Positions 53,901-63,208 of a stretch of DNA of 64,000 nucleotides are shown one piece after another; the first letter of the stretch is position 1, and every line of letters starts with the position of its first letter. The DNA comes from Closterium sp. Naga37s-1 (lineage: Eukaryota > Streptophyta > Zygnematophyceae > Desmidiales > Closteriaceae). A model generated the notes under the pieces. That model saw only the letters and a list, made by a program, of their open reading frames with translations, made no database searches and was not told the DNA's origin. The stretch lies in assembly GCA_947471745.1 (NCBI GenBank), contig CANJKZ010000013.1, positions 372,001 to 436,000 of the forward strand, in the 5' to 3' direction. Made by a program: the position numbers and the translations under genes.

Positions 53901-56900
53901 AATACCACTCCCACCAATTCCAATCCCTCTGCTGCCCTCAATACCACTCCCACCAATACCAATCCCTCTGCTGCCCTCAATACCACTCCCACCAATACCA
54001 ATCCCTCTGCTGCCCTCAATACCACTCCCACCAATACCAATCCCTCTGCTGCCCTCAATACCACTCCCACCAATACCAATCCCTCTGCTGCCCTCAATAC
54101 CACTCCCACCAATACCAATCCCTCTGCTGCCCTCAATACCACTCCCACCAATACCAATCCCTCTGCTGCCCTCAATACCACTCCCACCAATACCAATCCC
54201 TCTGCTGCCCTCAATACCACTCCCACCAATTCCAATCCCTCTGCTGCCCTCAATACCACTCCCACCAATTCCAATCCCTCTGCTGCCCTCAATACCACTC
54301 CCACCAATACCAATCCCTCTGCTGCCCTCAATACCACTCCCACCAATACCAATCCCTCTGCTGCCCTCAATACCACTCCCACCAATACCAATCCCTCTGC
54401 TGCCCTCAATACCACTCCCACCAATACCAATCCCTCTGCTGCCCTCAATACCACTCCCACCAATACCAATCCCTCTGCTGCCCTCAATACCACTCCCACC
54501 AATACCAATCCCTCTGCTGCCCTCAATACCACTCCCACCAATACCAATCCCTCTGCTGCCCTCAATACCACTCCCACCAATACCAATCCCTCTGCTGCCC
54601 TCAATACCACTCCCACCAATACCAATCCCTCTGCTGCCCTCAATACCACTCCCACCAATACCAATCCCTCTGCTGCCCTCAATACCACTCCCACCAATAC
54701 CAATCCCTCTGCTGCCCTCAATACCACTCCCACCAATACCAATCCCTCTGCTGCCCTCAATACCACTCCCACCAATACCAATCCCTCTGCTGCCCTCAAT
54801 ACCACTCCCACCAATACCAATCCCTCTGCTGCCCTCAATACCACTCCCACCAATACCAATCCCTCTGCTGCCCTCAATACCACTCCCACCAATACCAATC
54901 CCTCTGCTGCCCTCAATACCACTCCCACCAATACCAATCCCTCTGCTGCCCTCAATACCACTCCCACCAATACCAATCCCTCTGCTGCCCTCAATACCAC
55001 TCCCACCAATACCAATCCCTCTGCTGCCCTCAATACCACTCCCACCAATACCAATCCCTCTGCTGCCCTCAATACCACTCCCACCAATACCAATCCCTCT
55101 GCTGCCCTCAATACCACTCCCACCAATACCAATCCCTCTGCTGCCCTCAATACCACTCCCACCAATACCAACCAATCCCTCTGCTGCCCTCAATACCACT
55201 CCCGCCAATACCAATCCCGTGCAACTATCTCTCCATTCAGATGGTTTTTTCCCATGTTTGGACCGAATGGAGAAACCATGCAATGCAACTAACCATTCTC
55301 CATTCCATACCTCCTCCTGTCCTATGTGGTCCCCCCTACATGCGCCCACCAGAGTCCAGACCTGTACAATGAAGCCTGGGCAGCCTTGAAGGTGAGCGTT
55401 TGCACACTCACAAGGCATTTAACATGCCACCACATGTCATGCCGTGCCATGCCATGCCATGCCAACCCCATGCCCCGCCAGCCGTGTCATCAAGGCGAGG
55501 CCGTGAAAAAACGTTACGATTTGCTGTGCTTGGACCGAATGTTTGAAACCATGAGGTTCAGCAGTCCCTACTTTTTTCTGCTCACCTCATTCCCACCTTC
55601 AATTAACCCAGGGATACCCCTTACAAGCTCAACTTGTTCTCATTGGATGTCGAATGTATGGCACTGATGACTTTTGAGTCGACTCAAAAGTCAAAGATAC
55701 CCCTTACAAGCTCAACTTGTTCTCATTGGATGTCGAATGTATGGCACTGATGACTTTTGAGTCGACTCAAAAGTCAAAGATACCCCTTACAAGCTCAACT
55801 TGTTCTCATTGGATGTCGAATGTATGGCACTGATGACTTTTGAGTCGACTCAAAAGTCAAAGATACCCCTTACAAGCTCAACTTGTTCTCATTGGATGTC
55901 GAATGTATGGCACTGATGACTTTTGAGTCGACTCAAAAGTCAAAGATACCCCTTACAAGCTCAACTTGTTCCCATTGGATGTCGAATGTATGGCACTCAT
56001 TGTTCTCAACTTTTGATCGCCACTCACCACCAATGCGTCTGCGCCTCATCGTTTGTGTCCTTCTCATCCTTCTCATGACCTTGCAAATGACCATGTGTCT
56101 CCTCATCATTTTGCTGTGCTTGTGCGCAGAGAGCGGATGGGGTGTTGGTGCCGGGTGGCTTTGGAGACCGAGGCGTGGAAGGAAAGATTCTCGCAGCAAA
56201 CTACGCCCGAACCAACCGCGTGCCGTACCTGGGGATCTGCCTCGGCATGCAGATCGCCGTCATTGAGTACGCCCGGAATGTAAGCAAGCAAGCACCTCAA
56301 TGTTCCTCTTACGCCCCAGGTGTGCTGCTGTTTTTTAGCCGCCTAAAAATAGTCATTGAGTATGTCAGGAATGTAAGCACCGGGGGATGGTAGTGCATGC
56401 AGTGCACCAGTGTTCCTCCTAAGCACCAGTACGTTCCCCTAAGCATTGGTGTTCCTCCCAAGCACCAATGTTTCTATTTAATTACTGGTATTCCTTCTAC
56501 GCTTCTGCCCTCTTGCCTGCCTGCCTCCCTGCACTCCCCCTCCCCCCCTCTTCAGGTGCTGGGGCGTGCAAAAGCGAGCAGCACGGAGTTTGACCCGGCA
56601 TCACCGCACCCGTGCATTGTCTTCATGCCTGAGGTCTCTCAGACCCACATGGCATCATGATTCATACCCCACTGCCTGCACACCCCTCACCGCCCCCCAT
56701 CCACCCTCCCTATCCTCAGGTGCTGGGGCATGCAAAGGCGAGCAGCACCGAGTTCGACCCAGCATCACCGCACCCGTGCATCGTCTTCATGCCTGAGGTG
56801 TCCAAGACCCACATGGGCGCCACCATGCGCCTGGGAGCACGAGACACTGTCCTCCACTCGCCAGACTGCCTTGCTGCCAAGCTGTGAGTAGCACCCTGCT

Positions 56901-58337
56901 GCCCCCTATTGTACCCTGCTGCACCCTACTTCCCTTCCCTGTGCGTGTCTCGGGCTCCAAGACCCACATGGGTGCCACCATGCGCCTCGGTGCGCGAGAC
57001 ACCGTCCTCCACTCGCCAGACTGCCTGGCTGTCAAGCTGTGAGCCCTCCCTGATTTTGAACCTGCTATACCCCTGTTATCAGCCATTGTATTCACGCACG
57101 CCAATGTTATCACGTTGCATCGTAATGAACCCCCTATGCTTCCACCCATCCGCCCACCAGGTATGGCACGAGCAGCAGTGTGAGTGAGCGGCACCGGCAT
57201 CGTTACGAGGTGAACCCCGACCTGATCGACGAGTTTGAAGCGGCTGGACTTCAATTCGTCGGCCGGGACGAGTCCGGGCGGCGCATGGAGGTAAGCAATG
57301 CTCCTGGGCATGCAGGTGGGCTTAGTGATAAACCTGAGCTGGGCTGAGCTGAGCTGAGTACACATTCAAATGAGCTGACTTCTGGGGCGCCTCAAAACCC
57401 CCCACAACAATTCGTGAGGCGCCTCAAAAGGCATGAGGGCATGCTCCTTGGCATGCAGGTGGGCTTAATTGTAAAGCGAGAGTACACATTGGAATGAGCT
57501 GGTTGTGGGAGAATTTTCGGCGAGCATTGACAAAAACAGTCTGTCTGCTTGAGAGAAATCCCTTTTCCGTGCTCCAACACTAAAAAGTGCCTTGGCAAAC
57601 TGGTGGCATGGCAAGTGATAACCTTTGCACCAGCCGGACTGAATGTGTACGATAGCACTCTGATTTGATGCTGCAGGGGTTGGCAAAGAGGATACCGATA
57701 CTACCCTTTCCTCCCACCCTTCTCTCCTCCTACCTACCCCTCTTTCTCATCCGCGTCAACTATACCTACTGTTTAACCGCTAGCCTTTCTTCGAATCAGA
57801 TTCCGTTCCAACTGCCTTACACCACTCTCTGCTTCTGCCCTTCCACCCCTGTTCGTCTCCTCCCCTCTCGGCCGTCAGATCCTGGAGATTCCATCTCATC
57901 CGTACTTCCTGGCCGTCCAATACCACCCAGAGTTCAAGTCCAGACCAGGGAGGCCGTCCCCTGTCTTCCAAGGTATGCCCTCCCATCCTCTTTATCTCGG
58001 TCCTCTTTGTCCCCATCATTATGATATCTTTTCTTCCAAGGTATGCCCTCTGATCCTCTTCGTCCCAATTCTCTCATTTTGACTTCCAAGCTATATCCTC
58101 CGATCCTTTTAATCCCCGCCCTCTAAGACAATGCCCTTACAAGTCACAGAACCTAACTACCTCTTTAGTCTCACCAGCTACACCAATCCGCCTATCTTGC
58201 GCGTCATCACACCGTACTTGCATTCCTCCCTTCTCGTTCTCTTCCATTTTTCCTTGCCCTTCTTGAACCATCTCTTCCCACCAGGCCTAATCCTTGCAGC
58301 TTCAGGCCAGCTGCAAAGCTACCTCGATTCCCTCTGA
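47984..58337 (+). CDS. CTPS: CTP synthase (glutamine-hydrolysing)
   Basis: Nineteen exons: 47984-48110, 48294-48373, 48615-48701, 48882-48932, 49535-49652, 49829-49885, 50279-50427, 50834-50884, 51303-51365, 51616-51659, 51902-51968, 52608-52670, 53343-53432, 55353-55391, 56130-56279, 56720-56883, 57161-57290, 57879-57972 and 58285-58337. They total 1,677 nt (558 aa), normal for the family. The enzyme makes CTP from UTP, ATP and glutamine in the cytosol. The amidoligase domain has [54 protein letters not shown] and [15 protein letters not shown]. The glutaminase domain has [21 protein letters not shown] (nucleophile Cys 399) and YHPEFKSRP (His 526, Glu 528). All junctions are GT-AG and phase-consistent. 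Several exons have partial tandem copies in neighbouring introns, and introns 12 and 13 hold large tandem arrays. Confidence 0.95.
49398..49430 (+). repeat. Remnant copy of CTP synthase exon 5
   Basis: CAGGACTTGATTGAGCGTGT and following bases match CAGGATTGGATAGAGCGCGT inside exon 5 (DWIERVAQ). It lies ~130 bp upstream in intron 4. Short and diverged. Confidence 0.6.
49966..50240 (+). repeat. (CTTCCTT)-type pyrimidine microsatellite in CTP synthase intron 6
   Basis: About 275 bp of CTTCCTTCTTCC units, pyrimidine-only on the coding strand, ending ~40 bp before the exon 7 acceptor. Stop-free frames over it are low-complexity and not genes. Confidence 0.95.
50499..50551 (+). repeat. Partial copy of CTP synthase exon 7
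   Basis: Repeats the end of exon 7 ([17 protein letters not shown]) with the GTACAC donor, ~125 bp downstream of the original. One base differs within the coding part. Its length (53 nt) is not a multiple of three, so use as an additional exon would shift the frame. It begins at an imperfect palindrome (50477-50502). Confidence 0.85.
52279..52531 (+). repeat. Partial copies of CTP synthase exon 12
   Basis: A copy at 52480-52531 ([16 protein letters not shown]) keeps an AG acceptor but lacks the donor. A much more decayed one (ATIAMLGT) is at about 52279-52302. Both are upstream of the exon with intact splice sites at 52608-52670. A ~40-bp intron stretch (CTTCTTGTCCTCCCTCTTCA and following) is also duplicated at 52302 and 52390, with a 44-bp hairpin between. 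Confidence 0.75.
52344..52387. repeat. 44-bp near-perfect palindrome in CTP synthase intron 11
   Basis: GATAAAAGTAACATTTTGAG then ACGT then CTCAGAATGTTACTTTTATC; the arms differ at one position. It separates two copies of a ~40-bp intron segment. Confidence 0.9.
52706..53215 (+). repeat. 15-bp minisatellite in CTP synthase intron 12
   Basis: About 34 tandem units of CCACCGCGTTACAGC with single-base variants. The intron (52671-53342) is 672 nt, a multiple of three. In the frame of exons 12 and 13 it has no stop codon, reading RYSPP-type repeats. Retention would therefore insert 224 residues without a frameshift. Confidence 0.9.
53648..55215 (+). repeat. 39-bp minisatellite in CTP synthase intron 13
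   Basis: About 40 highly uniform tandem units of AATACCACTCCCACCAATAC plus CAATCCCTCTGCTGCCCTC, with A/T variants in one position. It fills most of the 1,920-nt intron 13. The period is divisible by three, so frames on both strands stay open; in the frame continuing exon 13 the first stop is at about 55290. No known protein resembles the translation. Confidence 0.95.
55613..56010 (+). repeat. Five 83-bp tandem repeats with a 22-bp palindrome, CTP synthase intron 14
   Basis: Units start at 55613, 55696, 55779, 55862 and 55945 (GATACCCCTTACAAGCTC). Four contain the perfect palindrome ACTTTTGAGTC/GACTCAAAAGT (first at 55670-55691). The units are almost identical, so amplification was recent. 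The last unit is truncated. Confidence 0.95.
56556..56652 (+). repeat. Upstream partial copy of CTP synthase exon 16
   Basis: Repeats the acceptor and the first ~97 bases of exon 16 ([20 protein letters not shown]). It then reads QTHMAS and a stop, with no donor in the matching place. It would truncate the enzyme if used. Confidence 0.85.
56950..57038 (+). repeat. Downstream partial copy of CTP synthase exon 16
   Basis: Repeats the last ~87 bases of exon 16 ([20 protein letters not shown]) and the donor AAGCT/GTGAG with a few substitutions, Ala-Lys-Leu changed to Val-Lys-Leu at the end. No acceptor seen. Confidence 0.85.
57299..57500 (+). repeat. Duplicated segment around a GAGGCGCCTC palindrome, CTP synthase intron 17
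   Basis: GGCATGCAGGTGGGCTTA and GAGTACACATT-GAATGAGCT occur in order at 57305-57378 and again at 57452-57500. Between them lie GGGGCGCCTCAAAACCCC and the perfect palindrome TGAGGCGCCTCA (57415-57426), each followed by AAAA. Confidence 0.8.
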
Positions 58338-58982
58338 CGCCAATGAGCATTCCTTCTTGACTCGTACCTCAAGGTCCGAGGCCATGGGACAGAGGCGTGG
58401 TGTGGTTGTGCCGCAACCTAGTGCGTAGCATAGCATGGTTACCCTACCGTACGGTTGCTGCTGCAGTTGCTACCTCTGCAGTTAGCACAGCCAAAAGAGA
58501 GTGCAAATTCTGTGGTTTAGTCAGTGCGAAAGCCAGGCTGCTGGCCCTTGCTGGACAACCCCCAAAAATAAATGCTTGCAGTTAAAGAAAAAAATGCCTG
58601 CAGCTTGGGGGAATCAGGCTGTCATGTGCCGACAGTCAACCAATGTTGAGGCATCCCAGCAAACCGCTTTCAAGGAAATGAGAATTTGTGTGACATTGTG
58701 GGAAGGGAACACATGCATGACATTGGCTTGTTGCAAACTGCACTTGGCTTTTGGGCCTTCCATACGTCAATTCACCACATACCATACCATTTTCTTGGGA
58801 TTGGGGTATCGCCTCAAATCAGCTGAGTGGAGTGGCACAATTTCAGTGGAGCAGAATACTGTGCCGTGCACTAGCTTAGATCAAGATATCCAAGCTGCAT
58901 GACTGGGTGCACTTTATTACAAGGTCAGGAGAGCACAAGCAATATCAAGATCCTCCCAGCAGCAGGGTTTGATCACATGACC
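58338..58982. other. Spacer downstream of CTP synthase
   Basis: 3' region of CTP synthase (plus) and of the next gene (minus). No gene recognised. Confidence 0.5.
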
Positions 58983-59304
58983 TCATCGCAAGCCTGCATC
59001 CAGCTCTCCCCTCTGGACCGCCAAGCACGGCCTCTTCCATTTCACAAGGGGCACAGATCCCACAGAGGTCCCTGCTCCCGTCTTGACCCCCATAGATCGG
59101 AGAGCACGCGCGTAGATATCAGCATGAGAGTCGTACACACTCCCTCCTCCCCCAGGGCTCGATCTCTTGAGAATCTCGTTGCACTGCTGCATCAAGCCGT
59201 CCCTTCTTGAACCCGACTGGTCCGAGAGACCTCGCGTCGCTGCATGCTGAGTTGCCCCTGCTGCTGTTGCTCCTGCTCCTCTGAGCACTTGCTGTGTTGG
59301 TGTA

Positions 59305-59382
<78 letters not shown>

Positions 59383-60824
59383 AATGGTACCGTTGCCACG
59401 GTCACCCATGCTGTCTGATCGCCTACCGCCCTTGAAGCAAACTCTGCCGGTCCTGCCGTCGTCGCTGCTGCTCCTCCTGCTGCCCCCCTTGTCACTTGCT
59501 GTTGCCGCAGGAGAGACCTGCTTCCAGAGGGGGTGACGTCGTTGCAGCTCCAATTTCTGCGAGGCTTTGGAGGAGTGCTCGCGCTTTTCATGCTTCCGCT
59601 ACTCCCCCTTGGATTTAAAAAGATTGGATCCAGAGACAGTATCCTTGAGTTCAATGTCTCCTTCTTCAAACTCCCGCCATTCACGCTCCCGCCATTCACG
59701 CTCCCACCATTCAACCCTGCCGCATATCCACCCGCAAACGCTGTGGCAAGGCACGAGGACCACACGTCAGGCGACCATGTGACTTCAGACGATGCCAACT
59801 CACGAATCCACTGTGATTTCTCCACACCCGCGCTGCGCCCACCGCGGCCTGAAGCACCATGATCATCATAAGCCTCCACACCACCCGGAAGCTCCAAAAT
59901 GGCGCCGTGAACGGCGCTGCCCGTGATCGTCGCAACCGTGGGGCTTCTGTGTCGGAAGGGCCGCTCGCGCCGCCGGCCACTGTCCGCATGATGCTCATCG
60001 GAATTCTCAAGTTGAGACGATGGAATTGGCGTTGGCGCGTTTGTCGAGTCGTCATGCGGCTGGCCACGCGCCGCGCTACCTGATAATGTTACTGGGCCGT
60101 GGTCGTTGCATGTTGCGTTATTACGTAATCCGCAATGATTCGATGGCGCCACGATTTGCGCCGCCGCAGCCGCCGCCGCCGCTGCGGTAACGGCTTCCAG
60201 TGCGCGGCCTGCACCCAATGTGATCTGGTAGCGTTCCGTAAACCTCGCAAAGGGATCCTCCGCGCCGCGTGCCGCTTGGACGAGAGGAGAACCTTCGTGA
60301 CTCAGCCACGCCGCGCCGGGAAGACTGACGGTTGCGGGGACAACAGTTCTCGTAGTAGTAGCACCATGATAACCACCGCCGCCGGAAGCGGTTTGCTGAT
60401 CAATCTGGGGGGAACGGGTTGTGCCTGGGGCTGTTTCTCGACCCCTCACAGCGCCGGTAGTCTGCGCGAATTCCGCCAACGTCCCTACGTTGCCAGAACG
60501 CGCCGCGAAATCTGCCTCAATGTTTCTCTTTCTTATTGATGCGGCGGGTTCGAGTTCGACGCCTTGTCGACGTGGATTTCGTTTGTTATTACCGAGGACA
60601 CCGAGAGAGAGTGAGAGTGTCAGATCGACGCCACCTTCGCCGCTCCGTGCGCCGTCTGATGCGGCGTTGTTCGCGGAAATCGGAGGCTCTTCGATGGAAG
60701 ACAACACAGCAATATCTGACGACCGAAGGAGAGCGTCGGATGCGGGTTCGAGTGTCGCTAAGCCAGCGTGACGCATTCGTTTGGACGGAGGTCCGTAGGT
60801 AACGTACTTGACAGCGCAATCCAT
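58983..60824 (-). CDS. Unknown protein with EAR-type motif and long alanine run
   Basis: A single open frame of 613 residues from ATG 60824 (MDCAVKYVTYGPPSKRMRHA). The frame is open further upstream but without ATG. DLTLSLSLG at residues 67-75 matches the DLNxL/LxLxL EAR repression motif that binds TOPLESS. A run of ~26 Ala (about residues 482-507) is coded by a pure CAG/GCA repeat. There are short NGGSV repeats near residue 395 and a conserved-looking C-terminus (LMQQCNEILKRSS, DSHADIYARALRSMGVK). Much of the rest is low-complexity. No DNA-binding domain was recognised. It may be a nuclear transcriptional regulator, but the family is unknown; an unrecognised intron is possible. Confidence 0.65.
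59305..59382. repeat. (CTG/CAG)26 trinucleotide repeat in coding sequence
   Basis: An uninterrupted run of ~26 GCT units on the plus strand. On the coding strand it is read as GCA, giving polyalanine. Purity of the run suggests length instability. Confidence 0.95.
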
Positions 60825-61765
60825 CGAGAGAAAGGAGTTACAACCGTCCGAACACGACGTGATAGACGGAAGTGACTGTGCTTGTGCTGTGCAAGCAAAT
60901 TGGACAAGGAATGGTGTGCTTCGGTGTTTGTTCGGTTGGAGCAGCAAAACGTGGGCTTTGGTACAGAAGTTGGAATTGCTGACTGTGAAATGCTGAACAG
61001 CAGCACTGATGACGAAGATTGAATTAGCATTTCCAATTTACAATGCACGCCTTTCCGGCAGCGACGCAGTGGGAACCGACATGTTTTGTGACGGGCTAGA
61101 CGGTCAAAAACAAACTTGTGATGTACACATGCCATGTTTTATATCTCATACTTCCAACCTTTGTTACACGCTATGGTTGATAAAAAGAATGTAGAATCCA
61201 CTGACACTGGGTCAGAAGAACACCTGACAATTCCGTTTCCAACTTTGCAAGGCAAGCATGGCCCAGAAGCGGAGGCCCAGATCGCGACACCGTGACCCTG
61301 GAGAAGTGGGATAAAATTTCGCTGCATGGGTGGCACGGTCCTATTGGTTGACTTGCGCGTGGCAGCAATGGTGTCAACAGTCCACGCACTTGCAATCGGA
61401 GCGTTCTTGGGGGGTGACCTCAGCATTCTGGAAATTGGAACGACCAACTGTGGCAGTGCTTTGACCTGAGGACCGCTGCTGTGACAGTGCTATGGTTGGC
61501 AAGCTGCGTCTGATTTATCCGCACGAGCGAAGGGAGTGAGGTTGGAAACAAGCACGCCTGGCCTGATATTTCGCGGAACCCAGCACAGACAAGAACGGTT
61601 GCGTCCGTTGGGAACAAGGCTGCACATTGGTGTGCATTCAATGAGGGCCATGGTGGAGCTGAACGCTTTTAATGTCAAACGAGGTCACCCTTCCAGCCTC
61701 GTGAAAATAATTATCCTCTAATTCTGAGATTTTCTCATAACGAGCGCCGAGAAATGTAGCAGTAG

Positions 61766-61906
61766 GAATGCCACCTTGCTCAGAAATGGTATTAGTGAGC
61801 CAGGTTTCTGCTATGCAGGTTGTGGTATGTGGTAGTCAAGAATGCCACCTAGCTCAAAACTGGTATTAGTGAGCCAGGTTTCTGCTATGCAGGTTTTGGT
61901 ATTGTT
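61766..61906. repeat. ~76-bp tandem duplication
   Basis: Two copies of GGAATGCCACCT-GCTCA, ACTGGTATTAGTGAGCCAGG and TTTCTGCTATGCAGGTT, differing at a few positions. Confidence 0.85.
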
Positions 61907-62944
61907 ACAATTCCCTTGCAAACCCTTGACAGACAAGTTAGCATTCGAAGCCCTCAACACGAAGTAGGCCTGAGCAGAAGGTTCTAAGATCTTTACACCT
62001 GGGAGTTCAGCCGACCCAAGTTTAGAGCCTTGGCTTCAATGCTCCAGACAAAACGTAAGTACGGTTAGTACAGCCGAAATACTTTACAACTCGTATGTTC
62101 TGTTTGATAAACGTTCACAATTGCCAGGGGTTGAACTTTGTTTGTTTGAGTTTCAAACAGTCACTAGACTGCGCCAAGTCTGCGAACACCTCTGTGCGAA
62201 CACAGTTGGTTCAGAAATAAATAACCATCTCCGAGTCTACGGAAATGGGGCGTTTACACATACCCGTGAAAATTAGGTATATCTCGACCTGACACCCTAG
62301 AGAACAACTTGCTTTCTTGACTGTCCAGACCAGATTCTCCAACACAGCTGCAGCTTACAGCTCAGCGACGGGGTCTCGAATCTGAGATTTGTGACGTCAC
62401 AGAATGTAGCTGCATGGGTAGCCTGTCAGTGAATTCGCGCCGCGACGCCCTACAATGGGATTTGACGATCCGACCGGACCAGATACACGGACGGTGAAAA
62501 AGGGTGCCCACAACAGCTGTTTCATTATTCCGAAACGAAGCTTTCCTCGATATTGCATATCCGCGCTTGTAGGCGACACAAACCAGCAGTGTTAGCCCTT
62601 ATGACAACAAATGGTCGTTGTCCATTCATCCAGGGTCCATTGTACCAGTAGAAATCTGGTTTTCTTGTCATACTTTCTCTCCTGTGTTTGTCTTCTCGTT
62701 AGAGTTCTTTATTATGAGGCAACATAACACACTACACATTCATACAGAAGAAGCAACACAACAGAACACACTAGCCCCGAATGCCAACCATCATGTGATC
62801 GGAATCATAAGGAAAGCAGAGAGCCGCAACGACCAGCGGGAGGCAGGCAGGATCGTACTACCCCTGTCAACCTGGATTACCAGAATGACTCTTTGCTCTC
62901 CCTATGATTCATTCCAACGAGCCACATGATAGCCACCACTGCGG

Positions 62945-63110
62945 CTGAACCTACTCAAACCACTTCCCACTACACTATTCCCCACTCCCACCTCCCCCCT
63001 TAACCCCCTCCCTTTCCAACCCCCTTTTCACCCGACCTTCACCCTTACTTGTCCCCCCACACCCCCCTTTCCCGTCTGCACCCCCCTCCCCCCCACCCCA
63101 CCCCCCTCAC
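62945..63110. repeat. C-rich pyrimidine tract
   Basis: Over 150 bp with CCCCC runs, at the 3' side of the partial gene on the minus strand. Seen from the other strand it is G-rich. Confidence 0.85.
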
Positions 63111-63208
63111 CTAGGGATTGTCGTAGGAGACCTAATCCCATCGCAAGAATCATGTCATCAGGTTCACACTTTTTTTTCCGGTGATCGCCCGCCAAGCGGA
63201 ATGATCAC

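Larger units (their letters stand above)
60825..63208. other. Intergenic region right of the EAR-motif gene
   Basis: No recognisable gene. Contains the duplication at 61766-61906 and a C-rich pyrimidine tract at 62945-63110. The left part should hold the promoter of the EAR-motif gene; no clear core promoter element was seen. Confidence 0.4.

Noticed and set aside
52615-55418. Long frames of up to 1,041 codons over the 15-bp and 39-bp arrays, both strands
   Set aside because: They are by-products of units divisible by three within introns 12 and 13 of CTP synthase. Only the frame shared with exons 12 and 13 is worth noting, as possible intron retention.
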